This document shows, piece after piece, positions 54,914-64,000 of a stretch of 64,000 nt of DNA. Source of the stretch: Thereva unica. Its lineage: Eukaryota > Arthropoda > Insecta > Diptera > Therevidae. Position 1 is the stretch's first letter, and the number at the start of each line of letters is the position of its first letter. The notes under the pieces are model-generated. The model was not told where the DNA came from, did not search any database, and saw nothing but the letters and a program-made list of their open reading frames with translations. A program made the translations under genes and the position numbers. Location of the stretch: positions 52,676,953 to 52,740,952 of the forward strand of contig OX465283.1 of assembly GCA_949987705.1 (NCBI GenBank). The letters run 5' to 3'.

Positions 54914-56400
54914 TTTAGTCCAGGAAGAATAGAAAAAAAGTTTAAATAAATCTACCCTGCGATTTCTTGACGCTATAATTAAGAGAAAAATCGTAGGAAT
55001 TCAATGAATGTGTTTTGGATAAAATTGGTCCAGGGCAACAGGTGGTAAAAAGCTAATAAAAGGAGCGAAAACGCGTTTTTTCACGTTTTGGGTACGAAAA
55101 ATATGTTGTTTTGGAAAACAAAAAATACTACATAATAGTGCTTAAAAAGACGAAAATTATGAGTTTTGGACCATTGAAATCGGTCAACAGGTTTTTGCAG
55201 AAAAATTCAAAAACCATTAAAAATGGCCGTTTTTTGACATTTAAATATAGGGAGTGTGATTATCATAGAACCTTGTGTCAGGGCTTAAATTGTGGCCACA
55301 GATGGTGCCTACCTACAATAAAAATTTCATGACAAAATAATGGTAACTTTTCGAGTAAATCTCAAAAATGTAAAAACACCTGTTTCACAAAAAAAGGTTG
55401 AACAAGGCCCACAATGGTCCTAGAAATTTTTTGTTTGGCATTTTGGCTCGCAAAGGTTTGCTCTACAACCTCATTTTCATGAAATGTATGTAAAGTTTGA
55501 TTTAACACCTTAAAACCCCGTTTGAAAACCACCCTTTTTCCAGTTTTTTGAATTAAAAACTTTACTTTTGAGCTTTTTCTTGAAAATCGTTTTTCGACAG
55601 TTTTATTAGTTTGTTTTTCACCTGTTCTACAGGTCCAATTTTATTCGAAACATATTCATATAATTCCTACGATTTTTCTCTTAATTATAGTGTTGAAAAA
55701 CCGCAGTTTTTGAGCTCACGAAGAAAGCTCAAAAGAAAAGCTTTTTATTCAAAAAAACTGGAAAAAGGGTGGTTTTTAATCGTGTTTTTAAGGTGTTAAA
55801 TCAAACTTTACATACATTTCATGAAAATGGGGTTGTAGAGCAACTCTTTGGTAATAAATTGGGCTCATCAAAAAAACTCTAGGACCACTGGTGGCCTTGT
55901 TCAACCTTTTTTCGTAAAACAGATGTTTTTACATTTTTGAGATTTACTCGAAAAGTTACCATTATTTTGTCATGAAATTTTTATTGTAGGTAGGCACCAT
56001 CTGTGGCCACAATTTAAGCCCTGACACAAGGTTCTATGATAAGCACACTCCCTATATTTAAATGTCAAAAAACGGCCATTTTTAATGGTTTTTGAATTTT
56101 TCTGCAAAAACCTGTTGATCGATTTCAATGGTCCAAAACTCATAATTTTCGTCTTTTTAAGCACTATTATGTAGTATTTTTTGTTTTCCAAAACAACATA
56201 TTTTTCGTACCCAAAACGTGAAAAAACGCGTTTTCGCTCCTTTTATTAGCTTTTTACCACCTGTTGCCCTGGACCAATTTTATCCAAAACACATTCATTC
56301 AATTCCTACGATTTTTCTCTTAATTATAGCGTCAAGAAATCGCAGGGTAGATTTATTTACACTTTTAACTACTTTTTCGCTATCTCTCCTGGACTAATTT
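54914..56400. repeat. Giant palindrome within the hAT element
   Basis: Left arm U (about 54914-55600) and right arm U' (about 55712-56400) are inverted copies with few differences over about 680 bp. The region between (about 55605-55712) is not a simple loop: it is a diverged third copy of the outer start of the unit, in the orientation of the right arm (compare 'AATTCCTACGATTTTTCTCT' at about 55661 and 56304). The order is U, partial U', U'. Matching 73-codon frames in the two arms are a by-product, not genes. Confidence 0.85.
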
Positions 56401-56664
56401 TGAAAACCGGGAATACCGGTATTGTTAAAATTTAAAAAAATGGAATAAAATTGAAATTTATTCACAGTAGGATATATAAATATATTATATATTATATAAG
56501 AAGTTATACAATATGTATGTTAAAGTGAAAGTTAAAACTAATAAAAAAAATTTATTTTTGAAAATAGTTAATACAAAAAAGAAAATTTACCAAAACTAAA
56601 TAAAATTCGTGTACTTAATTACAAAAAAAAATCATTTCTGGAATAATTAACCAATATTGAAGTA

Positions 56665-58527
56665 TTAGTTTTTGGTATTAAAATAGGATTTTAAGAAACA
56701 AATATGATCCAGTGTTTCATCATTTAGTCTCGATCTTATTTTAGTGCAGATCTGCACAGAAGCTGAAAATGCTCGTTCTGATTCTACACTTGTTGGAGGT
56801 ATTGTTCTTAGATAATCATAGGCTAATTGTAAGTGCACCCCTTAATACCTTCTTCTTCAAAAAATAACATTTCTTTCCTAATTTGTTGGTCTAATCCTTG
56901 AATTTTCCCTTTGGAAGTATTCGGAGCAGATGTCATCGTTTTATTAATTACAGTTTGTAATTTATTTTTTAATAAATCAGTTTTCTTTATTGCTACAGAG
57001 GAAGATGATAATGACAGTGGCAATGGTATATCATCTTCAGGATCCGAATGTTCAATTGTACTGTCAGGCTCGTTAGCTCAAATCCCAACTCCGAGACGTT
57101 CCACAAGACGAATAATTGTTTTTCTAATAGTTGGTTTACTAATTATTGGAAATAAATCTGTATCGACAGAATCGTTTGCATTCTGTGATGCGCTGTGTAA
57201 ATACTGAAGTAGTTGAGATAAATCTGTACGCCTTTGGGATATGCGAAATATTAAAGCATTTGCCAAATTAGTGCTTATTTCACTTTTATTGGCAATGAGT
57301 GTTTCCATCAAAAATTTTAAGGTTGCATCTGCAACGAGAAGATTTGAGTCTTTTCTGCACAATGCTTCTACTCCTAATTTAATTGGTGAAAGTGAAGCAA
57401 TAGCTTCAGAAATTAAAGTAAAATCATCTTCACAAAAATTTATGTTTGAATTTAAGTCTATTAAAGCTTTTTGTACACAATGCCGCAATTGATAAAATCT
57501 TTCTAGCATATTAAGTAGACTATTCCAACGTGTTATCTTCATTATTTTCTTTTTCTTCATTATTGTCATTACCGTCATCAGCATTAGCATATCCATTATT
57601 ATCACTATCCTCAGATTCAGTATCATCCGTTTCCACATCACCAACTCCTTCAATATCAGCATTGACAATTGCTAAATTTGGTTTGTTTTTGTAAAGGACA
57701 TCTGTAACTGCTAAATGAATGCCGTGTGCAAAACATAGCTGGTGTTCGACATCAATCAATTTTTCCAGCTTTACCATGACTGACGCACCATCTGTCGATA
57801 TACAAACAATGTCTCTCGATAAGTTGAGACCATGCTCTTGTAATTTTATTTCCAAAATATCCAAGCATTTTTCCGCCGGCACTCTTCCATATAAACGAGC
57901 AAGTCCTATGTTCCGTATAAACCCTTCAGAAGAATGAACGTTTATATTTAAATATCTGCGATTACGAACTGATTTCCATTCGTCGAACGTTAAGCTAAAT
58001 CGCTTGCCTTTCGATTTTAAAGTTGCTATTTCATTAATTATTTTATTTCTTACACTCTTACTATAATCAATGGTCATGGCTTTTATTGTCGCAGCTGATT
58101 TTGGTAGGTCATGAAACCCCCTGGCTAGCAGCCCTTTTCTTATATCCTCCGAAGAGCAGAAAACTCTAAATGGTAGTCCATCATGTGCAACCATACGAGC
58201 TAATATTTCACATAACTGCTCCGTTTTTTGACTTTTAAAATAATCAAATATTTTTCAAGGTATTTTCTTAGGTTGACTTTGACTAGAACTAGGTTCATCC
58301 TTTTCTGTACCTGCTGCAGTGTCACTTTTAGTTTTTAAATTTATTTTATGTATTGTTTTCAAGTGAGTGTGAAGGCCACTTGTGGATCCTCCGGAACATT
58401 TAATTTCTTTTGAGCATTGCTTACATTTTGATACTTGACTTTGTTTATCAATTAAATAATAGTGCCAAACAGAAAACTTATCGTTCCCTTTTTTGTGTTC
58501 CTCAAATACAATAGAATTAGAACTCAT
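56665..58527 (-). pseudogene. hAT transposase (BED zinc finger plus hATC), broken
   Basis: Starts ATG 58527. BED finger: 'CKQCSKEIKCSG..' with 'HTHLKTIH' (about residues 36-60). An in-frame TGA follows (58255-58257), then the same frame resumes with the catalytic domain: 'LTFDEWKS' (first Asp), 'ISTDGASVM' (second Asp) and 'HQLCFAHGIHLAV' (the conserved CxxH-type block). A frameshift in the acidic linker near 57530-57550 leads to 'TRWNSLLNMLERFYQL'. A second in-frame TGA lies at 57078-57080, and another frameshift near 56825 precedes the C-terminal hATC dimerisation block with 'IPPTSVESERAFSAS' and 'RSRLNDETLDHICFLKSY', ending at TAA 56665-56667. No functional protein is possible. ZBED/Ac-like by motif wording. 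Confidence 0.9.
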
Positions 58528-59010
58528 GATTTTGTTTCTAAAATAATTCCTATTTTATTTTAAATATTTAAAATTAAAACCTGAACTTACTATTTTATTT
58601 ATTATGTTGAGCTAGAGAAGCAAAATTGAAAATATATAATAAAGACTTCAACAGACAAGAAAACACGACCTACACACAATATGCGTTTAAACACTACACA
58701 GAGTACAGCTCAACAGAACACTGCAGTTAAATTTTCGAGAAATCACCACCGCAACCACTTTTTGGGATTCCCCGAAATAAGTTTGTCAATAAAAAAATAT
58801 ACAGTGAGGGACAAAAGTATTGACACAGATAAAATTTTTAAGTAAAACTAGATGTTAGCAGCTAAAATATGTAGTAATTTTTAATATTTTTTAATGTCGA
58901 TAAACCGGTATTTTAATGTTTAATACCGGTATTGTACACCGACTAAATTTTGAAAGGGATCCCGGTTTTCGGGATACCGGTATCCCGGTATTGCATTCCC
59001 TAATCTAAAG

Positions 59011-59900
59011 TGAGAGATCAGAAAGAAAATTCTGTAGAAATTTTGGCAAATAAAGAATCTATTTATGCTAGCAAATTGTCATTGCACGAAGTATCAAACG
59101 ATAACGGAATGGTCGAATTCGCTGTCGCAAGAAATTTGACAATAGCTAGCACCTGGTTTAACCATAAGAATTTAGACAAAATGGCAGGCTCGATCCGATG
59201 GCAGGCACCATAATCAAATCTAACATGTTCTATATAATACTAGGCATAGAAGATGCATCCTGGATGTAAGGAGTTTTCGAGGAGTGATCACTAACTAGTT
59301 GTTGGGAAAATGAGGGCGAAACTAGCGACAAGATATAGATGAAACAATGATAGACAAACAAACTGGAACATAGAAAAATTAAGAAATGAAAAAACAAAAC
59401 AACAGTATGAAAGAATGTCAACAGGAAAGATAGTGGGAATAACAAGGAGTTTGGAAATGGAAACTAAACTGAACCTGATGCAGAACTCGATGGAAAACAA
59501 AATTACAGAAACAATCAACAGTGTATTAGGCATACAAGACCACGAAAGAAGGAGGCACTGGTTTGATGATCAATCTAAGCGAAATATTGAAATAATAAAA
59601 AACCAAGAAGACAGGTGCACCTAGCAAGAATAACCAGAGGAAATAATGAGAAATATGTAGCTGAAACAAAAACGTATTAAGGAAGAAAAACCGTGACTAC
59701 TTCAGAAATAGAATATGAGCGACTAAGCAAAGCTATAGTAGTAAAGACTAAAGGAGTTTCTACAAAGAAGTCTACATGATTAAGAAAGGATACAAACCCA
59801 TATGCAGGTACGAAAAGAAGATGGTGCTATAGCTAGTAGTATCGATGACATACTCGAGGTGTGGGAGAAATACATTAGAGACTTCTGCGAGTGGAAAATT
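59011..59900 (+). pseudogene. RTE-like LINE: endonuclease end and linker to RT
   Basis: Readable with frameshifts: 'KLSLHEVSNDNGMVEFAVAR' and 'NLTIASTWFNHKNLDKMAGS' (endonuclease, before the catalytic His; normally ..NGLRLI.FA...N....T.F.H...). Next 'DVRSFRGVITN', 'NDRQTNWNIEKLRNEKTKQQ', 'SLEMETKLNLMQNSMENKIT', 'ERRRHWFDDQSKRNIEI', and about 59800-59890 'SIDDILEVWEKYIRDFCEW' (start of the RT region). Several stops. It begins exactly where the hAT duplication ends, so the hAT insertion may have cut it; the 5' half is not visible left of the hAT. Confidence 0.75.
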
Positions 59901-60355
59901 CCTGCTTACTATCAAATCTAATCCCGAGATCTTTAACAAAACTAACACCAAGGATACCCTCATTAGAAAAGCTGTAGTTGAAAATTATAGGGCCGCGTCT
60001 CCTACTAAAAGTGATGATTAAGAACCATGTTGTTGTTGCGTCGCTGGATAGGTCTTTTTAGGCTGAATATAAGTTACTATGGCGCCTAGTTCTAAATCTC
60101 TGTCGGTTCTGAGTAATACGGTCAGAACTGTACTAAGATAGAGTTTTACATATCACCCATCATCTTTGATGGTCCACCTATCTATGATGGTCCACCTATC
60201 TAAGATGGTAAAATTTGATAGTTCTATCTTACCATCGATGTGTTAAAATCGATGTAGCTTCGCTGTCGATATATATAATATCGATGTATTTACTATTTTT
60301 CCCAATCCTAACTACACCGCCCAATCGGGTTGTGCCTTAAAAACTAACAAAATGT
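59901..60355. other. No gene; short tandem and inverted words
   Basis: At 60165-60215 an 18-bp unit TATGATGGTCCACCTATC is repeated two to three times. 60225-60290 holds repeated ATCGATGT words. Otherwise nothing recognised. Confidence 0.4.
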
Positions 60356-60363
60356 TTCGTCAC

Positions 60364-60856
60364 CAGTAGCGTAACTAAGCAAGCAGGCGCCCCCCGCAGA
60401 ATCCATAACGGCGCCTTTTCACAACACTCCTTATTTTTCAGGGGCTTTCTCGAGTTATGCTTTACAATCAAATTTTTCCAAATTAACAGTAGGCGCCTGC
60501 GCCTACTATGTGACGCCTGGTTGGAATTTGGAAACTGAGGTTTCATGGGATAGGGGACAATACAAATAAAACCCAACCACCGGATGCCACGATGAATGGG
60601 GAAATCCCTGAGGACGTCCTTAGGGGTCACATTTATCTGTAGTCTATGGAAAAATCATTAATCATGAAAACTTTTGATGCTATTTTCAACAGCGGTTTTA
60701 AAGGACAATTTTTTTCGGCACTCAATACAATGATTGACTGGCGCTCTTCATGAAGATTGCATATCAGCCCTGAGTCTATCAGCGCCTGCGAGCGCCTATG
60801 GCTGGCTGGCGCCCCCCCGCATTGCGGGGCTTGCGGGGGTGTTATTTACGCCACTG
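60364..60856. mobile_element. hAT-type MITE (CAGTRGCGTAAMTA ends)
   Basis: 493 bp. Left end CAGTAGCGTAACTA, right end (reverse complement) CAGTGGCGTAAATA, both followed by G/C-rich 'GGCGCCCCCC' words. Flanks TTCGTCAC (60356-60363) and CTCGTCAC (60857-60864) agree at 7 of 8 bases. The ends and 8-bp duplication fit a very common hAT MITE type. Non-coding. Confidence 0.8.
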
Positions 60857-60864
60857 CTCGTCAC

Positions 60865-61606
60865 TAAATACAACAAACGATCTGGTGTACCACATATACC
60901 CAATTTAAATAGAAGATGCCTCCTTTTAGGCAAGGCGCGCACTGAGATGGTGAGAAATTGACATGGCGATGGTATGGTGAGTAATTGGCAATGGCAAGTG
61001 AAATATTTTAATCAAACGGAGTCAAGGGAGAGATGGTGTAGTGTTTTGCAAGTAGACTGGCACTATTTGGTTGCCACTAGTCCCCGAAAAGTTCAATTTT
61101 GGAGTGGCATATGCCACGTCACCGCCAACTTTGGTTTTTATTTTACGGGGGAGAAACATCATAAATGCCGTACTTTGCTGTCAGTGGATGACCCGAATGC
61201 ATTTTTCCTTTATTGATTTTTTTTTTATTGTACAGGTTAATAATTTGCACACAAGCAAGAGCATTCTCTTCGTCCGACGACCACAAAGTGGAACCACTTC
61301 GATGCCATTGCACGGTCATCCCACTAGCACACTACAAGCAACTTAATCAACATGCCACAGCTACTTCACCTATACCCCACTTCAGTGCGGGCTTTGGTTT
61401 ACAGACCAAATTATAACGATCGGCTGCTATCCGCCAGCAGACGGGATGACTAAACGATTCTATCGACAGCTTAAACCCATCGGCGGACAAGTAGGGTAAT
61501 ACTACTTATTGGAACAATGAGCCGAGCAAGCTAACGTGGTGCGAGGATACCATAGTTCCGTCTAGGTCGGGTCTTCTCTTAGCGGAAGGTACACCGCCTT
61601 GTTCAC
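60865..61606. other. No recognisable gene
   Basis: Short overlapping frames around 60974-61416 have no known motif. A T-rich run at 61215-61230. Confidence 0.35.
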
Positions 61607-61614
61607 CTGGTAGC

Positions 61615-61798
61615 TAGTGATGAACAAAAATGGTGTTGTTCTTGCAGTCTTATCTTGTTCTTGTACATTTAGCAAGACTAAGAACAAGAACAAGACTTAG
61701 TTGTGCTTGCAAGAACATGAACAAGACCGACTGAACAAGAACAAGACAAGACCAGGACTAGATTAGTCTTGTCTTGTTCTTGCGTTTGCTCATCATTA
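61615..61798. mobile_element. hAT-type MITE (TAGTGATGARCA family), youngest copy
   Basis: 184 bp, ends TAGTGATGAACAAAAA...TTTGCTCATCATTA. Exact 8-bp duplication CTGGTAGC at 61607-61614 and 61799-61806. The interior consists almost wholly of GTTCTTG/CAAGAAC and GTCTTG/CAAGAC words on both strands. Confidence 0.88.
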
Positions 61799-61999
61799 CT
61801 GGTAGCCTGGTATTGACGACATCACAACCCCCTCGGCTGATTAGGTTAGTCACTTATTACAGGAGGCATAACATTTCGACGAAGCTATCCCCCACTAAGG
61901 TCAACGCAACGGTCTGGCTGTAGCATTTATTTCGCTGAAGCCGATAGCATTTTGTCAAGGCTGCTACGATGCTACGGTGGTCCAAAAGGTCGATTGTGG

Positions 62000-62300
62000 A
62001 GCAAAATGGTTACTTACTCTCTTTTGCGATAAAGTCGCCTAATACGAATTTTATGCCTGAAGAAAATTTCATAAATGTCATCGATTTCTTGTTCTTGTTT
62101 TTCATCCGAAGGCACGTGTAGCATGATGAAAGTTACATTACGAAATAAGAACTTCATCCTTAAGGCCACGATACGATCGCAAATCGGGATGATGTCTATG
62201 ACGTTGTTTATTAGAGGCTTTAGCAACCTTCCTGAAAGTTCCTTCTGGAGCCATTATTGCCGCAGTTGAAAATCGTAACGTCATCGTTCTAGAACTGCTT
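62000..62300 (-). pseudogene. RTE-like LINE endonuclease fragment
   Basis: The minus strand reads 'IDIIPICDRIVALRMKFLF', 'RNVTFIMLHVPSDEKQEQE' and 'IDDIYEIFF', like the central strands of the LINE endonuclease ('i...sDRi..lrl......t.v..yAP...'). About 70-90 codons, cut off on both sides. Confidence 0.6.
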
Positions 62301-63644
62301 TACCAGCCATTTTAGTGGTTGTGGTCTAGTGGTGAGTTTTCTGTGTCGTTTAAGTTCGTCTATCAATGCCGCCATTTTGTTCAGGTCTATATAATGTCCT
62401 ATTCCATGTTTCAAATTTTATATCGCAGTTCTATAAATCATTAATCCTGGAACCTGCTGTGGTCTTTGTCGTAAATCCTGAGTATTCCGAGGTTAACTTA
62501 TTTCGTAACTGAAATTTCCACTATACCAAACTGTAACGACTGACGTTCACCCTTTCGCAACTAAAGGGCAACAAAAAAATCTCCCGTTTTTCACCTGTGG
62601 CAATTTTTTATCGCTACCATCGAAAGCGTATAAAATTATCATTTTGGATCAAAGCCAAATGCCAAAACATAAATTAAAGTTTTAATTAAGCTCTCCGTTG
62701 TCATCGTTTGTATCTCTTAAAAGCTTCTGGATATAATCTTTATATGCAAGCACCAAATTTGCTATTCCAGAGTCCTCTTTCTGGAGGAGGAAACCATATT
62801 TATGTGGTGCAAAAAGGTGTAAGTCGTTCACTACATATAGGGAGAAAGATGGTCGATCGCTATCGCTATGTGTTAGATTGTAGACCATTAGTCCATTGAA
62901 TTTTCGGGTCGAACTCATCAGGGTGTCCATGCGGTCGTGGTTACCCACTGGCACAGTTCGACATACATTCCAATGTATTTGTACAGTAATTCTGGTATGA
63001 GATAGCGGCAGCGCCCTGCCCTATAAGGATAGATATAAACAAAACTTGTGGCGTATATCCTATTGAATTGTACATGAAATGAACTTTAAAGTACTTTTAC
63101 GACCTATCCTGGGGGAGGGTTACAGCCCATTTTATGTGGTCATAAAATTTAGTGTGGTGATGACACTGTGATGTAAAGGATTTAAGGCATGTCCTTTTTC
63201 TTCGTTCCACCCGCCGCGCTCCCTATCTTTCTGTCTCAGTTCCTTATTATAGGATGCCACCTTGTGCGACGGTCGGGAGGCATTCAGTAAAGAGATTGAA
63301 ATAAATTTTGGGTGCATACGAGTTTTTCAAATATCATAAAAAATAAAATGGTCATAAAATTTAATTTAAAAACGTTGGTTGACTTTTTAAGTAGAAACTG
63401 TAGGAATGTGTGTGGTCGTAAATAGATTCTTTTCCTTGTCACGTTCGTTTTAAGTTATGAGATGCCGCAAACTGATTTGTTTAAATTGGTTTCTAGGACG
63501 TTTCCGCAGCGGATAACAACTAAAAATGAATTTACTTTTAAAATGCTGATGTAGTTTCCTGGTTAATAGTCGAATGGGGTCACTTTTAAACGAAATGAGT
63601 TTTCGTTGACATTTAAAATGAATTACCAATAAGAATGTTGATTC
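62301..63644. other. No recognisable gene
   Basis: A 90-codon minus-strand frame at 62682-62954 has no motif I know. 63132-63317 is also unassigned. No inverted ends seen. Confidence 0.35.
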
Positions 63645-64000
63645 AACTCATGTTTTCCAGTTCAAGGGTGTTTGCATTTATCCGCATTTCTTTGGTTTTA
63701 TTCGGATTCAGCCTTAAGCCTGCTGGACTACCATCTGTTGCCAAATTGTTTAACATTGTTTGAGGTCCTGATGTCTGTGGGCCACCAAACAGATATCATT
63801 CGCGTAGTCAAGATCCCTAAGGTGATCTAGCATACCCCATTGAATGCCGTCTGTTCTGCTACCTAAAGAGCTGACAAGGACGTCGTTTATTACTGTAAGA
63901 AATAATAAAGGCGAAAGTAGGCATCCTTGTCGTACTCCTGAACTCACCTCAAAGCTGTCGAACAATTATCTATTGTGAAGAACTTTGCGTTTGGAGTTGT
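63645..64000 (-). pseudogene. RTE-like LINE reverse transcriptase, runs off the window
   Basis: The minus strand reads 'FEVSSGVRQGCLLSPLLFLT' (RT motif GVRQGC.LSP), 'GMLDHLRDLDYANDICLVAH' (catalytic box, normally DYADD: the first Asp is kept as YAND, so damaged), then after a frameshift at about 63750 'AGLRLNPNKTKEMRIN' (following helix). It continues beyond 64000 upstream. Confidence 0.75.

Larger units (their letters stand above)
54861..59002 (-). mobile_element. hAT transposon with complete ends
   Basis: 4142 bp. Ends TAGGGAATGCAATACCG and CGGTATTGCATTCCCTA, with exact 8-bp duplications ATCTAAAG at 54853-54860 and 59003-59010. Subterminal ACCGGTATT/AATACCGGT repeats occur at both sides. 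The minus strand carries a BED zinc finger and hAT transposase with an intact order of domains but disabling lesions. Between the transposase and the left end lies a palindromic block of about 1.5 kb. The element sits directly beside RTE-like endonuclease sequence (59011 on). Confidence 0.93.

Noticed and set aside
55111..56191. Two near-identical 73-codon frames facing each other
   Set aside because: They fall in the two arms of the palindrome and are copies by inversion; there is no domain, and no reason to think they are translated.
57078..58257. TGA recoding in the hAT transposase, because both in-frame stops are TGA
   Set aside because: The same gene also has two frameshifts, so simple decay explains the stops better.

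Overview
The window is eukaryotic, AT-rich and very repeat-dense, and looks like insect nuclear DNA, plausibly from a fly. This is inferred from the mix of transposons: R1/LOA-type and RTE-type LINEs, a Ty3/gypsy element, PIF/Harbinger and hAT DNA transposons, a Tc1 relic, and MITEs ending in motifs widespread in insects. The 56-bp introns of one transposase also fit an insect. I find no convincing host gene, rRNA, functional tRNA, CRISPR array or bacterial-type operon.

Layout. 1-4.1 kb: dispersed repeats, including a hAT-MITE cluster. 4.1-8.3 kb: a tRNA-headed SINE, a decayed R1/LOA-type LINE (reverse transcriptase plus RNase H, minus strand) and a plus-strand LINE fragment. 9.6-11.3 kb: an internally deleted RTE-like LINE (minus). 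14.4-17.3 kb: short LINE-derived elements, a LINE 3' end, an unclassified inverted-repeat element and a deleted Harbinger copy nested in a LINE-derived repeat. 18.4 kb: a MITE. 19.5-22.1 kb: another LOA-type LINE (plus). 25.2-32.2 kb: a LINE reverse transcriptase fragment split by a complete Ty3/gypsy retrotransposon with apparently identical LTRs. 32.4-39.6 kb: more LINE fragments and a Tc1 fossil. 40.3-41.7 kb: a hAT MITE, a degenerate tandem array and an RTE 3' end. 44.8-47.2 kb: a complete two-gene PIF/Harbinger transposon. 47.4-54.2 kb: MITEs and inverted-repeat composites carrying LINE pieces. 54.9-59.0 kb: a complete-boundary but coding-dead hAT transposon containing a very large palindrome, inserted beside RTE endonuclease sequence. 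60.4-64 kb: two hAT MITEs and more RTE fragments.

Two elements look young and coding-competent. The gypsy element has two 292-bp LTRs that look identical, a TACCA target duplication, and open gag and pol frames joined by a canonical -1 slippery heptamer. The Harbinger element has intact ends, a 3-exon transposase and an intact Myb/SANT-like partner gene. The rest is mostly fossil. Non-autonomous elements (8-bp-duplication hAT MITEs, TAA-duplication Harbinger MITEs, a SINE whose tail resembles a LINE tail seen here) probably depended on enzymes of such relatives. Coordinates of decayed elements are approximate; those with target-site duplications are exact by reading.
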